This document shows, piece after piece, positions 23,977 through 32,391 of a stretch of DNA of 40,623 nucleotides (positions are counted from its first letter, which is position 1; each line of letters starts with the position of its first letter). The notes below the pieces were generated by a model that was given only the letters and a program-made list of their open reading frames with translations, ran no database searches and was not told where the DNA came from. The DNA comes from Rhodococcus sp. 14-2470-1b (GTDB taxonomy: Bacteria > Actinomycetota > Actinomycetes > Mycobacteriales > Mycobacteriaceae). The position numbers and the translations under genes were made by a program. Location of the stretch: the NCBI RefSeq assembly GCF_002259415.1, contig NZ_NPFY01000046.1, positions 1-40,623 on the forward strand, read 5' to 3'.

Positions 23977-25865
23977 AACGGCTCCTCGTCGATCTCGGTG
24001 ACCTCGTCGAGGTCGATTGCATCCTCGTCGAGGAGGATCTGTGACTTCTCAGGGATTCCGTATCGCTCGGCAGAGGCGGTGATGGCGTCGGCGTTCGGGC
24101 CGTCGGACCAGTACAGCTTCTTCATCAGCACCGGCCGGTTACCCGAAATCTGCACCAAGGCTCTGGTTTTCGGGATCGCGGCAAGGTCGTCGACGGTCAT
24201 GATCGGTTCCTTCGACCAGGACTGCGACTTCGAGGTCGAGCCGCTGTCGAACATGCCGCCGGCCCGTGAGGCCGACCAGCGTTCGACGTCGTGATCACCG
24301 ACGAGCGCGGACAGGTCCGACAGGGTGGTCTTGTCCTTGATTCCGCCGCCGTACCAGAGGAAGTTTGCGGCATCCTGGAGTTGCTTGACCCCGTCCTGGC
24401 CCCAGACCTTCTGAGCCTGGGAGAGGTTCTGCACGATCGTCATCAGGCAGATCCCCTGCGAGCCCAGGTGGGAGTACCAGGCGGGGAGCTCGGGGAGGCG
24501 GCAGACGTTCGCGGCTTCGTCGAGGATGCACAGCATCGGGACCGGCATCCGGCCGCGCGGGCTGCGGCGAGCGGTGCGCTGAGCGGCGTCGATGATCGAC
24601 CCGATCAACGCCGTGGTCAGCGCCGACGACGAGTCCGGCCCTTCCTTCGACAAGGCGTAGAGCGTGTCGGTGCTGGTTACGAACTTCTCGATCACGAATT
24701 CGCGCATCGAATGTGGGTAGCGCACGCCCCTACCGATGTCGGTGTCGAGTACCGCGCCGAGCGAGACGTCCACACGCTCGGGTGGGAGCACGCTCATCAC
24801 GTAGGTCTGCTCCTCGAGCAGCCCGATGAACCGGCGAGCCATGTCGTACAAGCCATCTCGCTGGCGCGGGTTGAGGCCGCGCACCGATTGCAGCCGCATC
24901 GCGACGATCTGGTGGTTGTGTTCCTCGAGGATCTTCTGGGGGAGTTCGTTCTCCTCGTCGGAGAGCCAACCGTAGACGTGCAGCAGATCGCCACCCGCAC
25001 ACGATGCCGCCAGAATCATCTGCGCGAGCAATTCCTGTGCACCACCGTCGAAGTAGGCATCGACGCGAGCCGAATCATCCTTCGACGCGGCAGCGAAGTA
25101 GGAGGCGAGCTTGCGGGCCGCGACGATGGAGGTGACCCCGCGCAGCGGATTCCACCAGAACCCGTCACCGCCGGTGCGGGGGCCTTCGGCGATCGCCTGT
25201 AGGTCGTAGCGCCACACCGCGCCGAGCTCCTCGCGGACTCCACGGGTGAGATCGTGGCCGTCACGTTTGTTCGAGGTGAACATTGCCGCGCCCGGCGCGG
25301 TGCACAAGGCGTCGATCGCCATCGCGGCCGTCTTACCCATACGAGGTCCGGCCAAGGCGAACATCATGTCCTCCCAGGACATGTACACCTTCTGGTTGCC
25401 TTGGACCGTGCGTCCGACGATGACCCCGATGTCGGCGTCGTCGAGGGTGTCGCGGTTGGCCAGATCCGACCGCAGCGACTTCGCTCGATCACGGGCCTGC
25501 TTGCCCGTCACCCCGGTCAGCTTCGACGTCGACCCCATCAGACGAGCCTTGGCATCGACATCGTTCTTCCCGCCGCGTGACGCCCGAGCGGCCGCAGCGA
25601 CGCCGGCGAGACCGGAGCCGATGATCACCGCCAACACGAAGATCACTGTCGACACTGTCGGCCACGTCAGCTTCCCGCCGGCCACGGAGAACAGGGCCTG
25701 AAACGGGTTCCCGGGGATCGACTCACCGGTGTCGGTGAACGCGTGCCCGAGCCAGAGCGATCCGTATCCGAGGGCGATCAGCACGATCACCAGCGATATC
25801 GCGATCAACGGGAACATCGAGGACTGTGTGCCGGCACCCTTGGCGGTCGGCCTTTTGGTCACCAT
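23970..25865 (-). CDS. VirD4/TraG-type conjugative coupling protein
   Basis: 631 residues. Two N-terminal TM segments (about 18-40 and 68-94) anchor a cytoplasmic ATPase with Walker A GPRMGKT (173-179), Walker B PMLCILDEAANVC (DE at 449-450), and the type IV coupling protein element LMTIVQNLSQAQKVWGQDG. It links the relaxase-DNA complex to the mating channel and pumps DNA (family knowledge). Size and order fit actinobacterial TraG/TraD-like proteins. The start overlaps the upstream gene's stop by seven bases and the stop overlaps the DUF4913 start, so the three are one operon. No VirB4 or VirB6-type gene is visible here, so the channel genes must lie elsewhere. Confidence 0.9.
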   Translation of the reverse strand: MVTKRPTAKGAGTQSSMFPLIAISLVIVLIALGYGSLWLGHAFTDTGESIPGNPFQALFSVAGGKLTWPTVSTVIFVLAVIIGSGLAGVAAAARASRGGKNDVDAKARLMGSTSKLTGVTGKQARDRAKSLRSDLANRDTLDDADIGVIVGRTVQGNQKVYMSWEDMMFALAGPRMGKTAAMAIDALCTAPGAAMFTSNKRDGHDLTRGVREELGAVWRYDLQAIAEGPRTGGDGFWWNPLRGVTSIVAARKLASYFAAASKDDSARVDAYFDGGAQELLAQMILAASCAGGDLLHVYGWLSDEENELPQKILEEHNHQIVAMRLQSVRGLNPRQRDGLYDMARRFIGLLEEQTYVMSVLPPERVDVSLGAVLDTDIGRGVRYPHSMREFVIEKFVTSTDTLYALSKEGPDSSSALTTALIGSIIDAAQRTARRSPRGRMPVPMLCILDEAANVCRLPELPAWYSHLGSQGICLMTIVQNLSQAQKVWGQDGVKQLQDAANFLWYGGGIKDKTTLSDLSALVGDHDVERWSASRAGGMFDSGSTSKSQSWSKEPIMTVDDLAAIPKTRALVQISGNRPVLMKKLYWSDGPNADAITASAERYGIPEKSQILLDEDAIDLDEVTEIDEEPFL

Positions 25866-26521
25866 GCGTCCACACCACCCTCGACGGCCGCGTCAACGCC
25901 GCGGTCGAGCTCGATGACCTGCGCGACCCGGTCGGTGATGTCGACGACCGAACCCGACGACTGTTCCTGGCGCGGTGTCTCTCGCAGCAGGTCGACCAGC
26001 CTCAGGGGTTCGACGTCGGCGGAGGTGGAGGACACGTCGAGGGTGTGTTCAGCAATGTCGTCGAAGTCGAGGCCATCGAGCTCGGCGGGCAACTCCAGAG
26101 CATCCATCGACAGACCAGGACGGAGCACCGCGTCGTCGATACCGTTGTAGACCAACCGTTCCCGCCAGGCATCCTCGTGCACAGCCGTCCGATTGACGGT
26201 GGCGTCCGCCCACTCCTGCTGAGCCGGGTCGGTGAAGGTCTGTGCGGCGATCAGCTCGTGCGCGACACCGGACGCGGCGAGATACGCCGCCGCCCGCACC
26301 AACAACACGTCGGTGTCGAGCAGACCGAACGCGCGACTGTCACTGCGCGGCTCGTAGGAGTACGAACGACTGCGGATCTCCTCGCGGCGCACGTTAGCCC
26401 GGTCGGGCAGGCTGCGGCGGCGAGCGGCAGCCAGGGTGGCGCGGCGACCGCGTTCGTAGGCGGCGGCAGCGATCTGTGAGCGACGCTGCAGCTCAGCGGT
26501 CGAGACGGTGTTTGTGGTCAT
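25859..26521 (-). CDS. Hypothetical protein upstream of coupling protein
   Basis: 220 residues. The N-terminal ~60 are Arg/Ala-rich helical (RRSQIAAAAYERGRRATLAAARRRS), the middle is helical with LLVRAAAYLAASGVAHELIAAQTF, and the C-half is acidic (LDGLDFDDIAEHTLDVSS). It is coupled to the coupling protein (overlapping stop and start) and to a 24-codon leader ORF (ATGA). A basic N-half with an acidic C-half suggests a DNA-bridging or relaxosome-docking protein (inference). No family is recognised. Confidence 0.65.
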   Translation of the reverse strand: MTTNTVSTAELQRRSQIAAAAYERGRRATLAAARRRSLPDRANVRREEIRSRSYSYEPRSDSRAFGLLDTDVLLVRAAAYLAASGVAHELIAAQTFTDPAQQEWADATVNRTAVHEDAWRERLVYNGIDDAVLRPGLSMDALELPAELDGLDFDDIAEHTLDVSSTSADVEPLRLVDLLRETPRQEQSSGSVVDITDRVAQVIELDRGVDAAVEGGVDAW

Positions 26522-26592
26522 CGACAGTCACCACCGTCGGCATGGGTTGGGACTTCGGATGTGCTCGTGGGGAGCGGGTGAGGAATCGACAT
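26518..26592 (-). CDS. 24-codon leader ORF
   Basis: ATG 26592, with GAAGG about six bases upstream, encodes MSIPHPLPTSTSEVPTHADG plus four residues and ends in TGA that overlaps the ATG of the 220-residue gene (ATGA). The arrangement would couple expression of the coupling-protein operon to translation of this peptide. It may be a real leader peptide or only a translational entry point. Confidence 0.4.
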   Translation of the reverse strand: MSIPHPLPTSTSEVPTHADGGDCR

Positions 26593-26683
26593 GGAGGGCC
26601 TTCACTGGGAGCGTCGGCCAGCCCACAGCACGATGACACCGGCACCCGAAAAGAGGTGCGGTGCAGCGCTGTTGCTGGATGGA

Positions 26684-26715
26684 CGCTCGACCGTGACCCT
26701 CATCGACGGTCGAAC
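26684..26715 (-). promoter_or_regulatory. 32-bp upstream motif, copy 2
   Basis: Identical to 4695-4726 at 30 of 32 positions. It lies about 90 bases before the leader ORF. Both copies are followed by similar downstream blocks (TCATCGnnCTGTGGGnTG, then GAAGGCCCTC just before the start), so these are two related promoter-leader regions. Confidence 0.55.
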
Positions 26716-26789
26716 ATCATCCACAATAACTCATCGACGCCGTACCCGGGAACGGTGGCTAACCAGGTCGAGGATTTCGAGAATCGAGC

Positions 26790-26827
26790 AGAATGGCCCC
26801 GAGAAGAATCCCGGGGCCGTCCATTCT
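26790..26827 (-). terminator. Hairpin after the secreted-protein gene
   Basis: AGAATGG pairs with CCATTCT and inner CCCCG with CGGGG, leaving a short bulge. It is 31 bases past the stop of the leftward gene ending at 26859. The T-run is weak. Confidence 0.55.
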
Positions 26828-26858
26828 GGATACTCACCGTGCCGACAAACGGGGTCGG

Positions 26859-27260
26859 TCAGTTGGTTAGCAGATCATCCGCCGCAGATGTCGCGCATCC
26901 GAGGAACGTAGAGGCAATAAGGCCTTGCGGCGATACCTTCGCGAACGGGACTACGGCGACCGCCCATGCGCCACCCCTGACGCAGGCCTGGATCCAGCTG
27001 GCGATCTCGGGGCTACCGGAATTCCCTGGAATCCAGTGCGCAACGCCGTATGAATTGCATCCACCACCCATCAGGCCTTCACCGCTCAGGGCCTTCACTG
27101 TGCACTCGCGGCCGTAGTAGCCCGCACTCTGGTCCTGCGCTTGGGCGGGAACATCCGCGACAAGTTGACCTCCGACGAAGACGCCGGCACCCATCATGAT
27201 TGCGGTCGCGGCTGTCGCCGCTACTGCCTTGCTGTCTCTGATCGAGGTGAAGCCCTTCAT
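26859..27260 (-). CDS. Small secreted protein with four cysteines
   Basis: 133 residues from ATG 27260, fixed by AAGGAG eight bases upstream (the longer frame to 27569 overlaps the divergent gene). An N-terminal signal peptide has a basic start, a hydrophobic AVAATAATAIMMGAGVFVGG and a likely cut after PAQAQ. The mature part (~90 residues) has four Cys (RECTVKA, GGGCNSY, IQACVRGG, FLGCATS), enough for two disulfides, and a hydrophobic Gly/Ala-rich C-half (GGAWAVAVVPFAKVSPQGLIASTFLG). Size, Cys content and the hydrophobic tail resemble exported peptides such as bacteriocin-like or surface-exclusion factors, but no family is recognised. It is divergent from the DUF2690 gene. Confidence 0.75.
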   Translation of the reverse strand: MKGFTSIRDSKAVAATAATAIMMGAGVFVGGQLVADVPAQAQDQSAGYYGRECTVKALSGEGLMGGGCNSYGVAHWIPGNSGSPEIASWIQACVRGGAWAVAVVPFAKVSPQGLIASTFLGCATSAADDLLTN

Positions 27261-27393
27261 CGAGATCACTCCTTCTGATCGGTCCGGTTGCTGCTCGACG
27301 ATTTCCACACAACCATCGGATTCGTCCATCCAGGTGGTCTGAGCAGTGAATCTGGAAGAATCGGAAAACGGGTGGAGCGAATAGGGGGCTGGC

Positions 27394-28272
27394 ATGGCAG
27401 CTGAGATGCGATCGAGTTCGGAACCGGTGGTACCGGATCCAGAGCACACGGAGGAGTCAGACCCCGCAGAACGTCTACTGCGCCCGTTCCGTCGAGCTCT
27501 GCAGGACCTCAATGGCGAGAACAGGACAGTAGAGGCCTTGTCGAGAGCGGCGAAAAATGCAGGGCGCACCCCGAACAGTAAATCGACGATGCACGCAGTT
27601 CAGCAATGCGTCCGACTGCCCGCCGCAGGTGCAGTTGCCGCCTACGTAGCGGCCGTCACCGACGACAATGCCGCCCTCGTCGAGAAATTTGTCGAGCGGC
27701 GTGACTCGATCGCTGCCGAACTGAAGCCTGACACTGCTTCTGACGAGATCGAGCCCTCATCGGGTGGGCAGTGGTCACGTCGTCGTCTCGCTGCGCTGGT
27801 CGCGGGTACGGCAGTCGTGACGGTAGTCGTGACGGCTGTCATTACAGCGTTGATCACCGCGGCGGTGGTTGGGCCCGACACGGAAGAACCCACAGCCGAA
27901 ACAGGGGCGGCACCCCAAACGGGGGACGACCCTATCTTCAGCGGATGCAGCGCGGACGCCGTCCGCGCGAACGCACCGCAGACCGTCGAAGGGATGAGTG
28001 TCTTCGTGATCTACTCCCCGGCCTGCAACGCCGTGTGGGGCAAAATAGAACGAACGGATGGGGCGGGTGCTGGTGACTCGATCTCGGTTGTCACCTACCG
28101 GGGCAACGATCCGACCAGAAGTGATACGCAGCGCGCCGTCGAACCAGGTGTTGGCAACGCCTATTCACCCCTGATAGTTCGCTCCGGAACCGAGCCGATC
28201 TGCGTAACAGGGTCGGTGACCGTCGACAACGGTGCCCGCACTATCAAGCTTCCAGAACCGCAATGTACCTAG
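27394..28272 (+). CDS. DUF2690-type membrane protein with cytoplasmic helical domain
   Basis: 292 residues; AGGGGG precedes ATG 27394. The N-terminal part (about 25-95: RPFRRALQDLNGENRTVEALSR...) is helical and resembles the HTH half of actinobacterial regulators. One TM lies at about 131-155 (AALVAGTAVVTVVVTAVITALITAAVV). The outer domain from about 185 shows the DUF2690 pattern: FSGCSADAVRANAP...VFVIYSPACNAVWGKIER, with the paired cysteines. HTH-TM-DUF2690 proteins may be transmembrane sensors. Being divergent from the secreted Cys protein, it could sense or control it, or provide immunity (inference). Confidence 0.75.
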   Translation: MAAEMRSSSEPVVPDPEHTEESDPAERLLRPFRRALQDLNGENRTVEALSRAAKNAGRTPNSKSTMHAVQQCVRLPAAGAVAAYVAAVTDDNAALVEKFVERRDSIAAELKPDTASDEIEPSSGGQWSRRRLAALVAGTAVVTVVVTAVITALITAAVVGPDTEEPTAETGAAPQTGDDPIFSGCSADAVRANAPQTVEGMSVFVIYSPACNAVWGKIERTDGAGAGDSISVVTYRGNDPTRSDTQRAVEPGVGNAYSPLIVRSGTEPICVTGSVTVDNGARTIKLPEPQCT

Positions 28273-28550
28273 CTGGCCGCTCTTGGCAAGATGCGCAGCC
28301 GCTTCGTCCACGGAGATGTTCAGGTCGGTGACAACAAGATGTCGATCGACACCGTCGCCCAGCGCGCATCGCAAGCGATCTCGTTTGGCCTAGCAGCGTT
28401 CAAGGAAATCTTGCTTCGTCCCGACCTAGCTGAAATTCCGGAGTCGAAGCCCCGTGCCCAAAAGGTTCTCCTGAGTTTTGAACCCGGGATTGGGGCACGC
28501 CCTGGCTCTGTGTCTTAGGGCTGGCTGTGCCTTGAAAGCGCTGGCCCCGG
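28273..28550. other. Gene-free stretch
   Basis: No supported gene, RNA or repeat seen. A short rightward frame (28291-28518) has no ribosome site and poor codon character. Confidence 0.4.
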
Positions 28551-29276
28551 CTAGCGAGGCCGCCGTCGCAGCACGTCTTGAACGGTTTCCATCGAGGAAA
28601 CCCAGGCGTGTACCTCGCTGGAGCGCCATGCCAGTACATCCATCATTCCGTGGTAGCACGCATCTAGGTCGAACCGGGAAGCGTCGGAAATCGATTCGTG
28701 GTGGCCCATGCGGTTGCGAATTCTGCGGACCCGTTCGTATCTGATTCGCAAGGCGTTGCGATGATCGCGCGTGGGTTGTGACGAGTCAAGATTCGGGAAG
28801 GCGGCTTGGAGGTGAGGGTTCCAGAAGTCACGATCGTGCGCTTGGGTGAACATCTTCTCCCAGAACACCATCTTCAGCTCAGGAATGACTTTGCCTGGGG
28901 TGGTGTGGATTCTGCTCTGCTTCTGCAGGTCGTTCCGGGGGCCATAGCCGATCGGCTTTCCGGTGATCCGGTCTTTCGGTGTCGGTGCCAATCTGGAATG
29001 GAAGGATGGCTCGTGTGTCCATTTCTGCCCGTGGACTTCGCTCACTGCGTCGCTGACCGCGTTCCGTACCGTTACCTCGAATATGTGCATGACAGTCCAC
29101 ATCGCCGATGCAATTTCGGTGTTCCACTGGTACAACCGAAGGGCTGCGCTCAACGGTTGTTCGCCCTGTTCGCAGGCGATCAGGGGAGGGGCGTACGACC
29201 CAACTCGGCCAGGTGACAGGCATTTTTCTATCTCCTGCGCCACAGCGGGGGTCATTGCGTTCGACGCGGTAGACAT
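28551..29276 (-). CDS. Abi-like abortive-infection protein with HEPN motif
   Basis: 241 residues. EKCLSPGRVGSYAPPL, ALRLYQWNTEIASAMW, the helix HIFEVTVRNAVSDAV, PGKVIPELKMVFWEKMF and RVRRIRNRMGHHESI follow the Abi-like (Abi_2 / AbiD-AbiF type) pattern. R187-N-R-M-G-H192 is the Rx4H catalytic motif of HEPN ribonucleases, so an RNA-cutting, growth-arresting role on phage infection is likely (family knowledge plus inference). No ribosome site is seen before ATG 29276. It stands alone, not in an operon. Confidence 0.8.
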   Translation of the reverse strand: MSTASNAMTPAVAQEIEKCLSPGRVGSYAPPLIACEQGEQPLSAALRLYQWNTEIASAMWTVMHIFEVTVRNAVSDAVSEVHGQKWTHEPSFHSRLAPTPKDRITGKPIGYGPRNDLQKQSRIHTTPGKVIPELKMVFWEKMFTQAHDRDFWNPHLQAAFPNLDSSQPTRDHRNALRIRYERVRRIRNRMGHHESISDASRFDLDACYHGMMDVLAWRSSEVHAWVSSMETVQDVLRRRPR

Positions 29277-29346
29277 GTACGGTGTTTATCACAGAGCCAC
29301 TGAGGATCGCGGGCTTAGGCCTCCCTCTAGGACATACGATTAGAAG

Positions 29347-29378
29347 AGAACCCCCAGAGCATCAGCTCTGGGGGTTCT
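29347..29378. terminator. Bidirectional rho-independent terminator
   Basis: Perfect 14-bp stem AGAACCCCCAGAGC / GCTCTGGGGGTTCT with loop ATCA; CTCTTGTTT follows on the + strand and a pyrimidine tract on the other. It lies between the Abi gene's start and the leftward HEPN-like gene's end and insulates the two. Confidence 0.85.
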
Positions 29379-29495
29379 CTTGTTTGGCGTAGGGGCAAGA
29401 GTGCATTCGACGAAGTCGCGAGGTGGGGCAGCCGCGGATGACGACCTCGATCGCATCAACTCCGACTTCACATTGTTTGCGTAAGGCCGAGTTTG

Positions 29496-29954
29496 CTACC
29501 GGCCGACGGCCCGTTGGCGCAGCTCAGACGCTTTTCTGCTTAGGCGGTTGGCCTTCACGACCAGGATGCTGCCCTCCGTGGGAGTAAGCGGACTGAACTC
29601 GGCCACTCGTGCCGATTTCAGGACCCACTGTTGGGTTCCTGGTTTGGTGGGGTCAAGTATGAAGACGCCGTGGGCGAGTTGGTTGCGTTCGTTGAACACT
29701 GGTTGCGCGTCGGCGAGCAGCGCTCGGACGTCCTCGGCGAGTTCTGTATCCATCGCCCGAAGCTGGCTCTTGCAGAGTTTTAGCGCGGCACCGGAGGTCT
29801 TCGCGACATCGGTCCAGTCCTCGGTCCATAGCTCGCCGTTCTTGGTGGCCCAGCCGATCATCCCGATCTGGATCTCGAGCAGAGAGCAGGCAGTCATCAC
29901 TTTGCCGAGCCATTCGTAGTGATCAGCGGGCGGTGTGGGCGTTGGTGGCGGCAT
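29496..29954 (-). CDS. HEPN-like protein, possible ribonuclease
   Basis: 152 residues, nearly all helical. The first helix YEWLGKVMTACSLLEIQIGMIGW and the last core helix AQPVFNERNQLAHGVF resemble HEPN bundles; R90-N-Q-L-A-H95 is an Rx4H motif. HEPN proteins act as RNases in toxin-antitoxin and defence systems. No MNT-type nucleotidyltransferase partner lies beside it. GAAAGAG precedes the ATG. Together with the Abi gene it gives two HEPN-type proteins within 1.4 kb. Confidence 0.55.
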   Translation of the reverse strand: MPPPTPTPPADHYEWLGKVMTACSLLEIQIGMIGWATKNGELWTEDWTDVAKTSGAALKLCKSQLRAMDTELAEDVRALLADAQPVFNERNQLAHGVFILDPTKPGTQQWVLKSARVAEFSPLTPTEGSILVVKANRLSRKASELRQRAVGR

Positions 29955-30293
29955 GGTGGGACTCTTTCGTTCGACGCAAAGGGCCAGGTTAGATCCCGAC
30001 TGAACTGGCGTACAGCAGTTTTTGTGTTTGAGCCGCCTCGAACTGATGTCGAGGCGATAGTTCGCACCCCAGGCCGGCCCCGAAGAGCGCAGTGTCGGGG
30101 TGGCCGCATCGACGACGCCCAGCTGGCCTTCTTCTGATCCCGCTGCTCGAACTGTTCCGAATCGGTGAGAGCACGCGATCCCGATCTAGCGCATGGCACC
30201 GACATGATGGGCGTATCCGCTCGGCCTGCGGCTTCGCGTAGGAAAGAGGCGAAGCCGTGCGCCGTACCGCCGTGGACCGGCAGCATGGCGGGC
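29955..30293. other. Gene-free stretch between divergent genes
   Basis: Promoters for both neighbours must lie here. A rightward frame ending at 30137 has an Arg-rich translation and no ribosome site. No repeat, RNA gene or hairpin stood out. Confidence 0.35.
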
Positions 30294-30845
30294 ATGGGCA
30301 ACGTCATCGAGTTCGAGCCGCGGTTCTCCCTCACCGATCGGCAGCGGGAGCTGATGCGGATACACGCGTGGGTGTGCGCCGACAGTGCGTACGACGACAT
30401 CGAGGAACGCGGCGACGATCCCGTCGTCACCACCGAGTGGTGGAATCTGTTCGACCGCCTTCCCGGCTGCACCTACAACGAGTCCGCCCTGTGGCGGCGT
30501 CAGATGGCCCGATCGTTCGACGACCTGGCCGAAGACCTCGACGCCGGCCAGCTTCCCCGACCCCGCACAATGGCAGAGCAACTGGCGCTCATGATCGTCA
30601 TCGTCCATGCCTCAGCTGCTCTGTCCGATGCTGAGTTCGGCGACGACGTTGCCACGCTGCCCACCCACCCGCGAGACAGCGACTGGGAGGCCGTGTCGGA
30701 CGGTCTGATGGAAGATCGTGACGCAGACGCGTTCTACCACCCCTCCACCGCAGCACAGTGGCTACGGATCTTTCCTTGCGATACGTGGTTCACACCCCGG
30801 TACGGAGAGGCTCCCCGCGATCCCCGACGAGGGTTTCGACGCTAA
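30294..30845 (+). CDS. Hypothetical protein
   Basis: About 183 residues from ATG 30294 (MGNVIEFEPRFSLTDRQREL; ATG 30285 is an alternative). Acidic and helical, with TEWWNLFDRLPGCTYNESALWRRQMARSFDDLAEDL and MAEQLALMIVIVHASAAL. Codons are G/C-ending, so it is coding. No catalytic motif or family is recognised. It precedes the DUF6602 gene by 44 bases but differs from it in base composition. Confidence 0.6.
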   Translation: MGNVIEFEPRFSLTDRQRELMRIHAWVCADSAYDDIEERGDDPVVTTEWWNLFDRLPGCTYNESALWRRQMARSFDDLAEDLDAGQLPRPRTMAEQLALMIVIVHASAALSDAEFGDDVATLPTHPRDSDWEAVSDGLMEDRDADAFYHPSTAAQWLRIFPCDTWFTPRYGEAPRDPRRGFRR

Positions 30846-30889
30846 GCATAGGTGCCAGTGTGGCCGCATGATCAAAGGAGATTAAGTAA

Positions 30890-31849
30890 ATGGCGCATCG
30901 TCATCACAAATGGTTGACCGATGTATCGAAGCAGATGCATAGTGACTTCGAGGAGGCTCATGCGGAAGCATCTAAACGTGGCGGTGCCCAGCAATCAGGG
31001 CATAACAGCGAAGCGGCATGGGTAGCATTTCTGAAAGATTGGTTGCCTCAAGGATATGGTATCGGAACTCGAAAATATATCTTGTTCGAGACCGACCCCG
31101 GCGACGGATCGGAGGTGTCTGCGGAAACGGATATCGTTGTTTTTCACCCCTCGTATCCCAAGGCGCTTCGTGACCGTCCTAACGTTCTCCTGTCGGGAAT
31201 CGTTGCAGCGTTCAGTGTCAAGCTGACCCTGGACAAGGCGGGGATTCGGGAAGCGGTGAAGGAGGCAGCCAGGGTAAGACAGGCGGCTAAGTTCCGGTCT
31301 CACGATCTCAGAGGCAAGCTCCTCCCGCCGTTCCTCTACGGCATTTTGGCTCACACGCATTCATGGAAGACAGCAACATCGAGGCCGGTTGAATCGATCA
31401 CCGCGGCGCTGAGTGAACTTGATTCCCAATTCAGCAACGAGCCGCGTGAGGCTCTGGATCTTTTATGTGTTGCCGACCTGAATTATTGGTCGAAGCAAAT
31501 CCACCTTGTGACGCCGGAAGTCGCTGCAGTGTTGCCTCCGAGTGTAGCCGCGCCGGGAGGGCATATTCAATATTCGTTTCTTAATGTCGGACACGATCAA
31601 TCTATAAAGGACGCTACTTCTCTCAAGTTGCCGCCGGTGGCATTCCTCATCGGTCTGCTGTACGAGAAACTGAGTTACTACGATGACTCTCTGTCGGCTA
31701 TGGCAGATGGGTTCCGTCTCACTGATATGAGTTACTACAGCCTGTCCCAATCGGCCACCAACCGCATATTCCCACCTGCTTCGATTCTTGGGGAGTCGGG
31801 ACTGGAAGGGTTCAACGAACTCTCCATCCTGCAACGGATCTACTGGTAA
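30890..31849 (+). CDS. DUF6602-like protein, nuclease fold with altered active site
   Basis: 319 residues; AAAGGAG precedes the ATG. The order GHNSEAAWVAFLKDWLPQGYGIGT, AETDIVVFHPSYP, IVAAFSVKLTLDKAGIREAV is the DUF6602 pattern (nE..w..fL...LP..y.v; D-I-V; aa.EvK..L). That core is PD-(D/E)XK-like, with E41, D81 and the E-x-K pair as expected residues. Here the E-x-K glutamate is replaced (S109-V-K111), so catalysis may be lost or shifted. DUF6602 genes are common in defence islands. Codons are AT-richer than neighbours, pointing to separate acquisition. Confidence 0.65.
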   Translation: MAHRHHKWLTDVSKQMHSDFEEAHAEASKRGGAQQSGHNSEAAWVAFLKDWLPQGYGIGTRKYILFETDPGDGSEVSAETDIVVFHPSYPKALRDRPNVLLSGIVAAFSVKLTLDKAGIREAVKEAARVRQAAKFRSHDLRGKLLPPFLYGILAHTHSWKTATSRPVESITAALSELDSQFSNEPREALDLLCVADLNYWSKQIHLVTPEVAAVLPPSVAAPGGHIQYSFLNVGHDQSIKDATSLKLPPVAFLIGLLYEKLSYYDDSLSAMADGFRLTDMSYYSLSQSATNRIFPPASILGESGLEGFNELSILQRIYW

Positions 31850-31886
31850 CGGCCTAGTGGTCGTGATACGGAGGTGCTCGCAGTCG

Positions 31887-32225
31887 CTACGGCCCCGTGT
31901 GCGTGTCGCAGTCGCGATTGTGCGTCGCCGCGGTCTGAGACTTCAGGTGCGGTGTAGTTGGCGGTGGGCCTTGAACGACGCTGCGCGGGCTGGGGTGAAT
32001 GTCGGGCACGGCGATCCGATGAGCTCGGCCCCGGGCGTTCGCGAGCGCGTCGACGGTGGTGGGCCGTCGTTCGGCGATGGTCCCACTGGCGTCGACTGTG
32101 ATGTAGCCGTGCTCGAACAAGGCATCGCACCCGAGTAGACATGCCAGCATTGCCACGTTCGGGTAGCCCCACCGTTCCTGCTTCGTCAATGCGCGCGGGT
32201 TTTGATGTGGCCGGCTACGAGCAGC
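31887..32225 (-). pseudogene. 3' fragment of a lost gene
   Basis: The frame reads PNVAMLACLLGCDALFEHGY then ITVDASGTIAERRPTTVDAL with G/C-ending codons and ends at 31887, but upstream of about 32225 the coding character fades and there is no plausible start. The CDALFEHGYITVD phrase recalls the segment after the HNH core in some nucleases (LF.HGY.tvd), a weak likeness. The rest of 31850-32391 holds no other gene. Confidence 0.35.
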
Positions 32226-32391
32226 GGTACCCACTACTAGTTCAGGTCGCCCACCCACTCGATCCGATCCCGTCAGCAGCCGAAACGTACCGTGAGCGCC
32301 ATATCGGGTCGCGGCGGTGTCAGAATCACGGGCTCTTTTGCATGGGTGAGTGAATGCAGTTGCGTGTGCGCCATCCTGTAGAGGTAGTCCT

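Noticed and set aside
22466..24294. Rightward frames opposite the nested gene, DUF4913 and coupling protein
   Set aside because: They read through two large hairpins and three better-supported leftward genes.
28420..28500. tRNA-like T-arm (GGGTTCAAA on the reverse strand)
   Set aside because: The flanking bases do not form a T-stem and no acceptor or anticodon arm fits.
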